A DNA stretch of 64,000 bases from positions 61,493,968 to 61,557,967 of the forward strand of contig CM055273.1 in assembly GCA_029237695.1 (NCBI GenBank). Reading direction: 5' to 3'. This stretch comes from Conchocele bisecta (Eukaryota > Mollusca > Bivalvia > Lucinida > Thyasiridae). The notes under the pieces are model-generated. The model searched no databases, was not told the origin of the DNA, and worked only from the letters and a program-made list of their open reading frames with translations. Below, in pieces: positions 52,230-63,941 of the stretch; the stretch's first letter is position 1, and every line of letters starts with the position of its first letter. The position numbers were made by a program, and so were the translations under genes.

Positions 52230-52954
52230 CGCGACGTCTTAGTTCATCTGACAAAAAATGTTCTACATGCATGGGTCGACACTCGCAGTGTCCCGGGATC
52301 CCAAGGATCCCTGTTTTGTAGGAGGAATCCCTGAATTTTCAAGAAAATCCCATTCAACATAATGTAACAATAGGGATGTCCATGCTGCGGAATCCCTGTC
52401 CCAAAAGTTAGTGTCAAACCCTGTACATGTATTTATTATTTACCTATTTCATGGTGGTTAACGGCCTGTCAAAAAGGTCATTTTAAGCCATTTCTTCATG
52501 TAAGTGGAGTGGAACCTCTCTAAATGTACACCATGCACTGGGTTAGATCGAATCCAAAGTTGTCTTTATTGCATGCGACACGCTCCTAGGACTAGGTTGT
52601 GATGTACACATGTGTGTGATGTTGTACACATGTGTGAAATATCACACATATGCCAATTGGTATACAACTTATGCTCCAGACAAGGACCTAAACCAACAAG
52701 GTGATATTTCATTAAGGGGAGATAACTCCATAAGTACAAAATCTAGAGTTGTATTTCTTGCATCTGACATGTCTCTAGGTTGTAATGCAAACATGTGTGT
52801 GAAGTGTCATGAAGATATACCAAGCGGTATAAAACTTACAGACTAATACAAACAAGGTGAACATTTGTTTGACGGACAGACAGGGGTAAACCATAATGCC
52901 CCCTAGCTGCAATAATTGTATGTTATCTACGAGAGGTATGGAGCGGGGTAGCAA
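52230..52954. other. Upstream of the CYTH gene, promoter not identifiable
   Basis: No TATA box or GC-rich promoter is clear. 52290-52420 has repeated GGGATCC / AGGATCCC and AATCCCTG words. 52510-52530 is a CTCTCTAAA mariner-like TIR scrap. 52610-52650 and 52795-52850 share ACATGTGTGTGA and AGTGTCATGA-like words. Confidence 0.35.
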
Positions 52955-53740
52955 TTTTGTTTCCAAATTCCCCCCAGTAAATTGGTGGGGGCATTAAAAT
53001 GGGTGCCATATATTGTTTTTGTCATGGGTGTCCGTCCGTCTATCACGTTGTAAGAAGTAAAACAATAGTTGGAGACTTGATATTTGGTATGTAGCTTCCT
53101 TGTGGTGTACAACTGCGCAACGTGAATTTTTATTCTTTTATTTTACCCTTGTGTCATGAATTATCTTAGTTCTGAGTACATAACTCTATAATTACACTGC
53201 ATTACATAAGAGTTATGACAGAGTATTTTTTTCAAATGTGCGTTTGAAGCGTTCTTTATTTACTTTATCATGTTTATACTTCGTGTAGAGTGACCTAAGA
53301 AGTTTGCTAATACACACTTTATTAGGAACGTTTATGGTAATATGTTGGTGTCATATTGTATAATTGTCTCTCAATAACACTATAGGAAAGTATGAACCCT
53401 GCAGGTTTTTTCTATATTTTAATGTGCGAAGTGTAAATGCTATTACGCACATTTTTACTGTGTAGCGTGATGTAGCGATATAGTGTACAAATGTACACCT
53501 GTTGCCTATAAATGGAAAACGTGCAGCTATGATTATATATCTACCGGTACGTCTTTTGGACTTAGAATTTCCCAATTTTTTCTTGTAACAAGTAAAATTT
53601 GTAAACCGTAATAGCTGGGTCGACTTGATATTTGGTATGTAGCTTCTTTATGGTGTGCATATGCAAACAGTGAATATCAATTTTTTAGTCGACCCCGGAC
53701 CATCTTCTCTTTTGGACATAGAATTCACATTTTTGCCTTG
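52955..53740. repeat. Degenerate array-type element
   Basis: The leader CCCCCAGTAAATTGGTGGGG hairpin, then GTGTCCGTCCGTC; units share GACTTGATATTTGGTATGTA (53072, 53616) and TTTTGGAC.TAGAATT (53550, 53700). Diverged, no clear 3' end. Confidence 0.5.
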
Positions 53741-53749
53741 TAAGAAGAA

Positions 53750-53928
53750 CTAGATGGCCGCGGCCTGAATGTCGCGCCTTGTGGCGAGGCATGGACACTA
53801 AAAAAAAGAGATATAGTATAACGAAAAACTTTAACCAAAAAGCTTAACCAAAAACTTTACCGGACACACGTACGTACGTACGTACGCCAAAGTGACGACT
53901 ATATCGCACTTTCCGCAAGCGGGCGCGA
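53750..53928 (-). mobile_element. Short Helitron without array (empty-site sibling)
   Basis: On the minus strand it starts TCGCGCCCGCTTGCGGAAAG, continues with ACGT repeats and TTTTTGGTTAAG runs, and ends GGCCGCGGCC then ATCTAG. The two ends match 15859-16117 and 17449-17504 but are joined directly across a T-run. 179 bp. Confidence 0.88.
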
Positions 53929-54009
53929 CAAAAACTGTTAAAACGTAGTAGCTGGAGGCATCATATTTAGTATGTGGCTTCCTTAGAATAAGTGTACCTG
54001 GCTGCGCAG

Positions 54010-54290
54010 TGTACGTGGCTTCGAAAAAAAACACCAATAGTTTACATATTTTATTATCCATACGGTCTTCTGAAGGCAAGAGTTTTCAGAAAGTCAAATG
54101 TGATTACACGAGTCAGAAAACTGTAACGACAGTCATCAAACAAGTAACAAATCGAGGTGTGCGAATCCAGGTACACTGGGCGAAGTCAGGTACACTTACT
54201 CTACTGGCTGTTCCACGTTTTACTGCCGACAAACTTTTGGCTATTAAACACATTAATTCTAAAAAATATTTAAAAGTAAGTACTTTTTTA
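54010..54290 (+). other. Unidentified coding-like segment
   Basis: Open frame (SFQKVKCDYTSQKTVTTVI, then VHWAKSGTLTLLAVPRF, ADKLLAIKHINSKKYLK) with protein-like composition, ending at a possible donor AAAG|TAAGTA. It is not recognised as any family. Its last ~25 codons belong to an inverted repeat with 54600-54664, so it may be part of a transposon. Confidence 0.35.
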
Positions 54291-54664
54291 TCAATAACAA
54301 AAGTCACCCTCCCTAAAAAAAATTATTTTATGAAATTCCATCAAATATTGATTTTATGGTGAAACAAATAATTTCCTACAGTGTATGAGAATTTAACATG
54401 GCCGGGGGCTAAAAATATTTTTTCATTTGTGGACCGATTTTCAAAATCGAACCCTTGTTTTCTTAGTTATATCATTTTCAAGCTATCTCGCCAGGTTTCG
54501 GAGTCAATTTTCAAAACTTTTCTTTTCGTTTTTTCGCAATAAAATCATTTTTTTTGGCGAGGGCGACTTTTTGTTATTGATGAAAAAGTACTGACTTTTA
54601 AATATTTTTTAGATTTAATGTGTTTAATGGCCAAATGTTCGTCCGCACCAAAACGTGGAACAGA
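54207..54664. repeat. Inverted repeat with coding-like outer arms
   Basis: CTGTTCCACGTTTT..TGC then AAACACATTAA.TCTAAAAAA at left is mirrored at 54600-54664. Inner arms share AAAGT.AGTACTTTTT.ATCA. The centre is AT-rich. Confidence 0.75.
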
Positions 54665-54935
54665 CAAAAGTCTCTATGGTGAGATGATTGATTTTGATAA
54701 CTGGCTCGTGATCATCTCCTAATTTCAAGGGCATCTTGCTTTTCTCTAGTATTTGATTGATTGAATCTGTTATTTTCGGGTCAATTACAACAACTAACTC
54801 GGATTCAAAATGTAGAGGAAAACGTTCAGCTAAAATAAATGGTAGTAGCCAACCTGAATACAATTTACAGACTGCTTTTGTACAAGTATTTGGTTCTGCA
54901 TTTTCAGTGCTATAAAACTGAAAAGGACACTGCAA
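54624..54935 (-). other. Unidentified coding-like segment, 103-codon open frame
   Basis: Contains CKLYSGWLLPFILAERFPLH, SELVVVIDPKITDSINQIL and GDDHEPVIKINHLTIETF, with protein-like composition. No family recognised. It runs into the shared inverted repeat, where a frame change would give the same AIKHI.SKKYLK end as 54010-54290. Confidence 0.35.
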
Positions 54936-55699
54936 ATACCAAAAAAAAATGATTGTTAAATAGTCAAAATACTGAGTTTTCCATCAATGTCGATGAATTA
55001 CAAGGCTGAAATGGGGCCAGTCGATGCTGGAGTATGTTTATTTTTCCCTCTTTCGGTTTCATTGGCTCGCAGAGCGAAGTAAATTGAACCGACTCACATA
55101 AAATATCCATGCGCAATAACATGATTCGAGCGAAATATGCAATGCCAAACTAATTATTCACTATTAAACATATTATAGCATATGGGAATCACAGTAAGTT
55201 GCATTTTCCACTTGGAATGATTGTCTGGTAAAATAAATAATTATTCCCTACATGTATGGCGAGTGAATTTTCGGACCAATTTACTCCCAGTCTTTTCCAG
55301 GCAAAACTTTGTGGTGGTGTGACCAAGACAGGTAAAAACGTCATACATTCTCAATATAAATCTGAATTTTGTAATTTGTGGTAAATTTAGAATAAAGAGG
55401 TTTCATAGAAATCATATATGTATAGTTGGAGTAGGTTAATAACGTGACAGTCACACATTTTTCATTTGAAAGTGGGGGAAGCTAGCCAAAATATTCAGTT
55501 CCGGTGTAGGTGTAAAATAATAAATGGTAATTTTACCCTTGCAGTATCGGTTGACATCCACCATTGACTTTTATCGTCATATGTCAATGCGATGTTTGTG
55601 GAGGTATTATGATCACACCTGTAATAGCTCTAGTTTAATTTTGTTGTTTTGCATCTGAATGACAGTGTATATGTTACCTTTTGCAAGTTTTGGAAAGAA

Positions 55700-56100
55700 G
55701 TACTGCATAATAATGATAACACTGCAAGTGGCCCACAGTACTGATCTTAGTAACATGATCGATAGCGTAAACCCTGATGTTATCATAGGGGTCGAAACCA
55801 AGATAGATGCCACTATTCACTTGGGTGAAATCTTACCCAGACAGTACATGGAAAATGTTGTCCGGGTTGACAGAAAACGGGGAGGTGGTGGGGTAATTAT
55901 TGCCGCAAAAGATGACTTTATTTGCAGCGAGTCCCCGACCTGCATACAGACTGCGAGATTGCCTGGATGAAAATGGAGGTTACTGGATGTAAGCCACTTT
56001 ATTTATGTAGCTACTACAAGCCTAGTGAGGGCAACAGCTCTAGTTTAGACCAGTTTTCCGAGTCACTTCGGAGATTGGGTATGACTGGTTCCCATGTTAT
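55700..56100 (+). pseudogene. Non-LTR retrotransposon endonuclease fragment
   Basis: VNPDVIIGVETKID, VVRVDRKRGGGGVIIAAKD and, after a +1 frameshift near 55935, PDLHTDCEIAWMKMEV and LYLCSYYKPSEGNSSS. This order is typical of the apurinic-like endonuclease domain of CR1/Jockey-type elements (with E of the ETKID strand and the SYYKP-type strand). It stops at 56102 and has no reverse transcriptase after it. Confidence 0.8.
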
Positions 56101-56984
56101 TTAATTTGGGCATGTCAATGGAAAGAAAAAAGCACCCTCTATACGATTATGTTGTCTGCTGCTGAGATGTCTGAGAGGAGTCGAAGGACAATCATGTTTT
56201 CGGTGCTAGAAAGAGGTAAATATTTGAACAGTGATTTTTATATGGATTCGACATTCTAGGACGTCGACAGTTTCTTTAACAATCATTAATGTGCCAAAAA
56301 AAACACTTTATTGAACCGTTCGGCTTGTGCGCAGTTGATGGCAATTTTCTTTAGTAACATATCAAACCGGAAGTTCGAAACACGAGCCATGTCATGGGTT
56401 TTCGCGACCATTTCGCTGGCCGTTTTTGGTGTAAAATATAAAGTGAAAAATTGTTGTTTAATGATGCCTCTGTGTGTTTGTGGATCCTTGTAGATTCATT
56501 TTGAATATATGTTCAACATTTCAATAAAAAAAAATAAAAATTCAACTCCAAATCACAATGTTATTATCAATCAAATTGAGTTGCATCATTATTATTGAGT
56601 ATTGTGTATTTAGCGATCTTTTTTTTGAGACACTAGACTTTCAATCCTCCCTACCCAAGCACCCCCCGCCCCCTCACCACAGACCCACCTCTTTCTGTGG
56701 GCATTTTATTATTTGAATGGAGGCCAATTAATTAAGCAATATAACTAATTGATCTATTTTATATTAAAGAAAAATGTCTACTTTTTCTACAGCGGTGGCG
56801 GTTGGCGGGGATTTCTATTATATATTTGTACAGCGCCGGCAGTGGCTGGTGGGGCAGCTTCCTATTCTTCCTTTCTCCAACAGGCACAAATAGATGTTGG
56901 TAGACGTGTGCAGCTAAAATATTGACACCCCTCCCCCAGTTTGCATTAAGAGGTTCACCGGTCAATTCTGTCATAACTTCTCAG
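56101..56984. other. Unassigned; possible polyA-tailed 3' end
   Basis: TTCAATAAAAAAAAATAAAA at 56519-56538 has an AATAAA and an A-run, as at the 3' end of a retrocopy. The preceding ~200 bp has no recognised coding frame. 56640-56700 is C-rich. Confidence 0.3.
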
Positions 56985-57130
56985 GGCTCCAGATAAGGAA
57001 TTTGACATTGGGTACTATTACTCCATACTTTTGAAATCAATTGGGTATTCTCAATTTTCAATTGGCTATTTTAAAAACGTTACCCCATCAATTTTTTTCA
57101 ATTGGGTATTTCCATATTTTGATTACAAAA
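56985..57130 (-). mobile_element. Fragment of CTCCAGATAAG MITE family
   Basis: CAGGGCTCCAGATAAGGAAT at the left, then AATTGGGTATTCTCAATTTT and GTTACCCCATCAA; related to 9818-9925. Confidence 0.65.
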
Positions 57131-57309
57131 ACCGATTCGGAAACAAATTGTACTAATTTATGTATTAATGGTACTGTTTTGTTGTTCATATAATTAATTG
57201 AAGCAGTGTTATACTTACATGTGTATGGTAGCACTGCTTCACTTACTTATAAGATTAAGAACACCAAAATTATTAGTTCACAAGTTTTCAATGATTCCAA
57301 GTACATATA

Positions 57310-57520
57310 AGTAACTGTTACTAGAGTAATTGGACTTATGACATTTGTGACCAGTGTAGTTCCGGATCTGCTAGCACACTTATAGTTATAAGTTATGTAA
57401 CAAGCAGTATCGTGTATTCAAAAAATCATGCGAGGTTTCATTATCTGAATGACAAACAGTGCATACGCTGATCAAGAATGCTTTGATTGGCAGATTGATC
57501 TATGCAACACGCGATCCATT
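57310..57520. mobile_element. Diverged 'ACTGGAGAAATGGGGC'-family scrap
   Basis: TGACCAGTGTAGTTCCGGAT, AACAGTGCATACGCTGATCA and CAGATTGATCTATGCAAC match internal words of the family. Confidence 0.45.
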
Positions 57521-57524
57521 TTTT

Positions 57525-60005
57525 AGCTCATCTGAGCGAAGCTCATGTGAGCTATTGTTACCGCAATGTGTCCGTCGTTGTCCATGAACATTTTCAAACG
57601 TCTTCTCCTCGTTAACCATTGGGCCTATAGTCACCAAACTTCATGGTCATAGTCCTTAGGTTGGGGGATTACAAAATTTGTTAAAATGACGTCATTACGT
57701 AATCCAAAAATAGCACAAATCCTTCAAAAATCTTCTTCTCAAGAACCGCCAACCGGATTTAGACAAAACTTGGTAGGAATGATCGATGTACAATGCTCTT
57801 TCAAAGTTGTTAAAATGGTGACCCCGTGGGTCAAAAATGACCGAATATGGTCATGTTATACACCAACTCGAAGGTATCAACGACGCGATCACTCTGGTGC
57901 ATTTTTTGTCGAAATCGGATGGTTATGTCATCCAAGATGGCCACCGAAAGGTCAAAAGGTCGTTCTTTTATTAGAGATTTCAAAATTCTTCTTCACATGA
58001 ACCGCTTGGCCCATGGTAGCCAAACTTAAGGTCCATGGGTGAAGCCTTTTCAGATTTGTTAAAATGGAGGTCATCGCTAATCAAAGATGGCCGCCGTCTA
58101 AAAATAGCATAAATTCTTAAAAAATCTTCTTCTCATGAACCGCTAGCCGGATTTCGACGAAACTTGGTAGGAATGATCGATGTACAATGCTCTTTCAAAG
58201 TTGTTAAAATGGTGACCCCGGGGTCAATAATGGGTGTGGCCCGTGGGGTCAAATTGGGGCCAAATTTTATTTTTGACCGAATATAGTCATGTCTATATCA
58301 AATCGAAGGTATCAAAGAGGCAATCGCTCTGGTACATTTTATGTCGAAATTGAATGGTCATGTCATCCAAGATGGCTGCCGAAAGGTCAAAAGGTCGTTC
58401 TTTTATAAGAGATTTCAAAATTCTTCTTCACACGAACCGCTTGGCCCATGGTGGCCAAACTTCACAGTTATGGTCCATGGGTGAAGCCTTTTCAGATTTG
58501 TTAAAACGGAGGTCGTCGCTAATCCAAGATGGCCGCCATCTAAAAATAGCACAAATTCTTAAAAAATCTTCTTCTCATGAACCGCCAGCCGGATTTCGAC
58601 GAAATTTAGTAGGATTGATCGATGTACAATGCTCTTTCAAAGTTGTTAAAATGGTGACCCCGGGGTCAAAAATGGGCGTGGCCCGTGGGCTCAAGTTTTA
58701 TTTTTGACCGAATATGGTCATGTCTATATCAAATCGAAGGTATCAAAGAGGCGATCGCTCTGGTGCATTGTTTGTCGAAATCGAATGGTTATGTCATCCA
58801 AGATGGCCGCCGAAAGGTCAAAAGGTCGTTCTTTTATTAGAGATTTCAAAATTCTTCTTCACATGAACTGCTTGGGCCCATGGTAGCCAAACTTTATTAG
58901 AGATTTCAAAATTCTTCTTCACACGAACCGTTTGGCCCATGGTGGCCAAACTTCATAGTTATGGTCCATGGGTGAAGCCTTTTCAGATTTGTTAAAACGG
59001 AGGTCGTCGCTAATCCAAGATGGCCGCCGTCTGAAAATAGCACAAATTCTTAAAAAATCTTCTTATCATGAACCGCCGGCCGGATTTCGACGAAACGTAG
59101 TAGGAATGATCGATGTACAATGCTCTTTCAAAGTTGTTAAAATGGTGACCCCGTGGTCAAAAATGGGCGTGGCCCGTGCGGTCAAATTGGGGTCAAATTT
59201 TATTTTTGCCCGATTATGGTCATGTCTATATCAAATCGAAGGTATCAAAGAGGCGATCGCTCTGGTACATTATTTTATCGAAATTGGATGGTCATGTCAT
59301 CCAAGAATGCCGCCGAAAGGTCAAAAGGTCGTTCTTTCAATATTAGAGATTTCAAAATTCTTCTTCACACGAACCGCTTGGCCCATGTTGGCCAAACTTC
59401 ACAGTTATGGTCCATGGGTGAAACCTTTTCAGATTTGTTAAAACGGAGGTCGTCGCTAATCCAAGATGGCCACCATCTAAAAATAGTACAAATTCTTAAA
59501 AAATCTTCTTTTCATCAACTGCCAGCCGGATTTCGACGAAACTTGGTAGGAATGATCAACGTAGAATGCTCTTTCAAAGGTGTTAAAATGGTGACCCCGG
59601 GGTCAAAAATGGGTGTGGCCCATGGGGTCAAATTTTATTTTTGACCAAATATGCTCATGTCATATATCAAATTGAAGGTATCGATGAGGCGATTGCTCTG
59701 GTGAAATATTTGTCGGAATCGGATGATTATGTCATCCATAATGGCCTCCAAAAGGTCCATTTATTCAAGATTTTGAATGTCTTTTTCTTAGGAACTACAT
59801 GGCCGATGCTGGCCAAACTTCATAGTAAGTTAAGATCCTTGGGTGAAGCATTTGCAGATTTGGTAAATGAGAGTCATCGCTTAATCCAAGATGACCGCCA
59901 TCTAAAAATAGCACACTTTTTTTAAAACACATGAACTCAATGTCACATTCTCCTCTGGTGTTCATGGAGTCAGGTGAGCGAATTAGGGCCATCATGGCCC
60001 TCTTG
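57525..60005 (+). mobile_element. Tandem-array element with ~445-bp units
   Basis: Starts AGCTCATCTGAGCGAAGCTC then ATGTGAGCT (hairpin). It has about five units marked by GGATTTCGACGAAAC, CGATGTACAATGCTCTTTCA, TCCAAGATGG and CAGATTTGTTAAAA (about 58052, 58496, 58985, 59429). A small local duplication sits at 58890-58935. The end is the hairpin AGGGCCATCATGGCCCT (59985-60001), then CTTG before TTTTT. The overlapping open frames of 94-163 residues are repeat translations and are not genes. Confidence 0.8.
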
Positions 60006-60200
60006 TTTTTTTTGCTGACCACGTTTGACAGCAATTCATCAATAATGTCAATCACGATTAATTTGGGGTCTCCACACACCGAGCTGAACAAAATGACTAT
60101 GATGCCTTGTGCAATGGATTGAGATTCCACCTTTGCATCGGTCGTAAAATAAATCGAAATAATTTTGTTGCGCCACGTGTCACCAATTTTCTACGAAAAA
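60006..60200 (-). other. Unidentified coding-like segment cut by the array element
   Basis: On the minus strand it reads DTWRNKIISIYFTTDAKV, ESQSIAQGIIVILFSSV and GDPKLIVIDIIDELLSNVV without a stop, with alternating hydrophobic pattern and protein-like composition. It stops exactly at the CTTG end of the array element at 60005, so the element may have interrupted a gene or older transposon. No family recognised. Confidence 0.35.
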
Positions 60201-61859
60201 ATCTGACATGATCCGATTGTGTTATTTATAGTGTCTCGCTACTACGATTATATTAATTGGTGAATTCGGGCGCCGTTCAACTTGTCCTATTTTAACTTAG
60301 TTAATTCGACCGTCATTTTATTCAACGTGTGCGTTGGTCGAAATAGTAATAATGTTACCATATTTTCATTTAGTACTTAGGCCTTTTTTTTTTAATTACT
60401 TGGTTTACTGATCCGCCGCACCTAATTTTGCCGATTTAGAAAAAAATTAAAATTTGCATCTCAATTTTTATTTTTTTTAAATTTCCGCCGCCGACCACAA
60501 AGTCTGTAAAAGGAAATAAAAAAATATTGACTTTGTCAATTTTTCGTCTCGCGTTCGCGCCGATCCACCGCCGACCACTAAATCTGAAGAAAAAGCATCG
60601 ACATCGCCATATTTACGTCTCCGGGTCCGCGACGTTTCGTCTTACGTGATCGGTATGAAGTTAGTGCTCGCATTTTATTAATTAAAGCGTTTCTTGATAC
60701 GGATCAACCTCGCTCGCTCCTGCCTACAGCACTTAATATCTTTATTTAAGTTTCATTAATAAATAGTCATGCTTTAGAAATCGTATCGGTCCCATTATTA
60801 TTCGTTGATTATATGATCAGCCAACTCAAAATAATACACAATAGCGACATGTTCAATGTTCATCAGCAGATAGTCGACAGGTTACGGCAGGTCCATAAGT
60901 AGCGGGGGGGGGGGGGTGTTATATTATATATTTCTCAACAACAAAACATGAGAATTGTCTCGCGTTTTCGCGATCTCGCCTTCCGCTATTGAAAATAAGT
61001 TTGGCTCCAACTCTATTCTGTCTGAAAATTCGGGTTTGTTTTGCTCATACATGTGTCAAAAGCATGCATGTTGAAATTGCGCATGCGTTTGTGTAGACCA
61101 TAGTTACAACAGTCGTGCGAGATCGAGAATCAAAAATGCGCTAGCGCATCCATATCCATGCTAGTTATTCCACATCAGCCCAATGGAGAGCGGCGCATTG
61201 CCAAATGAGGCGTATGTTGTTATACACGCTTGCCCCACTGTCATGCAGTGGAATTGGTATCAACGTATTAGTTTGTTCCACCGTGTGATCGAGTAGCAAA
61301 TTCTGAGGTAATCAGTTTTTAATAATCTATCGCCATTTGGTAGTATTGTACATGTAATATCGTGATATCGTAGTATGTACTCGATAGCGATATTACGATG
61401 GCCTAAATGGAACACCGTAATGGAGGGTAAAACATTGGGTGTGTCAATGCCTACGATGTGATACAGTTAAAAATTATATCTAAAATCAATTGTCGGTTCG
61501 TCCCTCCCAACTTGAACCCCAGACAATGTCGCTGCCCTAGGCATGCAAAATGATGATGCAATGGGCAGCAATGATGCAACATATGCCGCCGTACACTCAC
61601 CCCCACCCCCCACAATTAGCACACTTGCGACATATCATTTTCGGTCTAGGTGCACACCTGATGGTGTTTACAATCATCTGTTGGTAATCCAGTTTCACGT
61701 GCAAAGTGTGACTGTAGAATTCGGCAGGAACAAACGTATCTCAACCACGCTATGTAGTCGCTCACGTCATCGCATCGCCAATAAATTGATATTTACCATT
61801 AATAGCTTGACATAGTGCATTTTCATATGTGTTTGATCTCTTGATAAAGCAAGATTTGG
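60201..61859. other. Unassigned stretch
   Basis: GC-mixed sequence without recognised genes. Homopolymer G at 60904-60915. CGTCTC/CGCCG-rich words at 60480-60640. The open frame at 61543-61815 is unsupported. Confidence 0.35.
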
Positions 61860-62035
61860 CAGCACATGATAATCGTCTCCAAAAGACGATTCTCCTATTT
61901 TGTCAAAATATGGTTTTGAAAAGAAATACAAATGTATTCAAATTTTCTTTTCACTTTTGTTCATTTCTTAATACAATAGGTTTGGAAACACCCGAGAATC
62001 GTCTCCTTCGACGATTCTAATGTTTTGTAAAAAAA
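61860..62035. repeat. Paired small hairpins with GAATCGTCT arms
   Basis: AATCGTCTCCAAAAGACGATT (61871-61891) and GAATCGTCTCCTTCGACGAT (61994-62013, completed by TC) are short stem-loops about 120 bp apart. Probably halves of one MITE. Confidence 0.55.
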
Positions 62036-62288
62036 AAAACAAAAAACATACCTGTATTGATAATTTTTGTCTCATTTGATTGCTTTCTTAATAATAACAC
62101 ATGTTTTGACAGCACATGAGATTTATATTTTGTACGAATAATAGCATTATTGTCGAGCCCGCTTGCAGAATGCGATACATATATAGTGATCACAATGACG
62201 TCCGGGTGTCCGTGCGTATTTTTAATTGTTGACAGTATTATCAGCGAAAACCGGCGATGTGACATGGAATGAAATGTCGAACCTAGGC

Positions 62289-62347
62289 ATCACGGGACGG
62301 TTGAAAATAGCCAAAATTGACTGCTTTTCTGAGGGCGGCGGGTGACT
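62289..62347 (+). repeat. 59-bp direct repeat, left copy
   Basis: Starts GCATCACGGGACGGTTGAAA and ends CTGAGGGCGGCGGGTG. An identical copy ends the window at 63942-64000. Confidence 0.9.
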
Positions 62348-62422
62348 TATAAAAATCACCGCCTCTCACAATCAGTTAAGGAGGCTCTTGCGACAAGTAT
62401 TGAAAAATACTCGCAAATGAAG

Positions 62423-63072
62423 TACACTGCAACTCCATTATAACGCGGTCGCGTATAGCGCGATCTCCATTATAACGCGGGTCTCTCGTGGATCCCAATT
62501 TTTTTTTTTAAAAATTGAGAAAAAAGAATAAAAAAAAACAAAGAAAAATAAAAAAATCTCGCTTAAATCGTAAATTTCATTCATCAATATGACTTGCAGC
62601 GTAAACAATAGATCACGTGACCCCACATCCTGAGATTATGCACGTATCAACCGCATGAATAGGCAGGACACGTGACCATCGGCATTGTTTATTATCAATT
62701 AATCCATTTTAAGCGTCTGTTGATCGCGAGTAGTATACATTGTAATAAGCGTCTGTCTATCGCGAGCACTATACAACGTAATAAGTATGATTTTATAAAT
62801 AACTCATATGTTTAATACATTAATACATACAAGTTTGTATGTCATAGGCATTATTAATAATTACTTTAACTTCTGTTCAAATGACATGATTTTATATGGG
62901 TCCGTTGCTAATGGAATTCCCACAATAGTTGGTAACCGAAATGCGAATGATACCAGTAACCCGTGCAGTACCAGTACCCGTGCATGTCCCGAAATTTTAT
63001 AACGCGGTCGGATTCAATCGCGGTTTGAAATCTTGGACCCCGACCACCGCGTTATAATGGAGCTGCAGTGTA
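62423..63072. mobile_element. Mariner/Tigger-like long MITE
   Basis: TACACTGCAACTCCATTATA at left and TATAATGGAGCTGCAGTGTA at right form ~26-bp TIRs, with a nested second GCGATCTCCATTATAACGCG. TA lies at both outer edges. No transposase frame. 650 bp. Confidence 0.85.
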
Positions 63073-63941
63073 CAAATCGCGTGCCACAATAAAAATTCAG
63101 TAACCGCATCAGATGTGTTCAATTAATTTTTTACAAAGTTACCCCACCCACCTATTTTTGGCCAAAAATTTCAACACGACTGAATTTATCGGAATTGCTT
63201 TCATGAAAATATGAGGCACAGATACTTTGTTATGTCTTGTTCTATCACTTGTAACACCACACCATTTTCTGAAAATGATTTCAAAGCGGGGTCATAACCA
63301 GCTCAAATTTTCGCTACAAATGCCAGAAAAATACCTTAAATTCTGACGCGAAACCGTACCGGCGAGACAGCATAGCAGGCGACATTTTCCAAGATGTCAA
63401 AATCAACTGGAGCTAACATTCAGTTTCGTAGAATTATGAAATACTCTAAAAAATACACCTAGTCAAGCCTCCCAAAGTCAAGAAATATTCATAAACCTAT
63501 TTTTCTAGACACACTGGTGTAACTTACAGGGTCGGTAGTGAAGTATATAGAAAATCGTCCACCCCCTTTTTAAAGCTAGCTGCCCACTGTCCCGTGAGAC
63601 CTTAAGGGGAAATATTTTTTCCCCGAAACGGCTCGTCTCACTCTATATTGCTAATTTCATAAATTTTACATAAAACGCAAACAAAGAAAAATGTACAAAA
63701 TGAAAGCTGATGTCGAAATGGGGCGCGGATATCGCCCACCCCCGAAATGGCGAAACGCAAAGTTTCATTTCGGTGTATCGACAGCAAAATACCATGCTTA
63801 CCTCCAGCCCTGCTGAACCCTGCATATTTGAGTGCAGTAAACTAAAACTGCTGGATGTTATCTTGGGGACATGTTCTTCTGTCAAACAATACTGGTTAGA
63901 GGTGAAATATGACACCTTGAAATATCAGACTTTTCCCTTAA
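63073..63941. other. Unassigned stretch
   Basis: GTCCCGTGAGACCTTAAGG at 63588-63606 is inverted relative to CCTTAAGGCATCACGGGAC at 63937-63955, suggesting a ~370-bp inverted-repeat unit at the window end. No gene. Confidence 0.45.

Noticed and set aside
55269..55340. Tiny exon candidate between CTTTTCCAG and ACAG|GTAAAA
   Set aside because: Good-looking splice sites but only ~35 nt, with no neighbours to join and no recognised peptide.
57686..59925. Open frames of 94-163 codons with recurring GEAFSDLLKRRSSL-like peptide
   Set aside because: They are translations of ~445-bp tandem units inside an array element. Similar peptides appear in several frames, frames change between units, and no domain is present.
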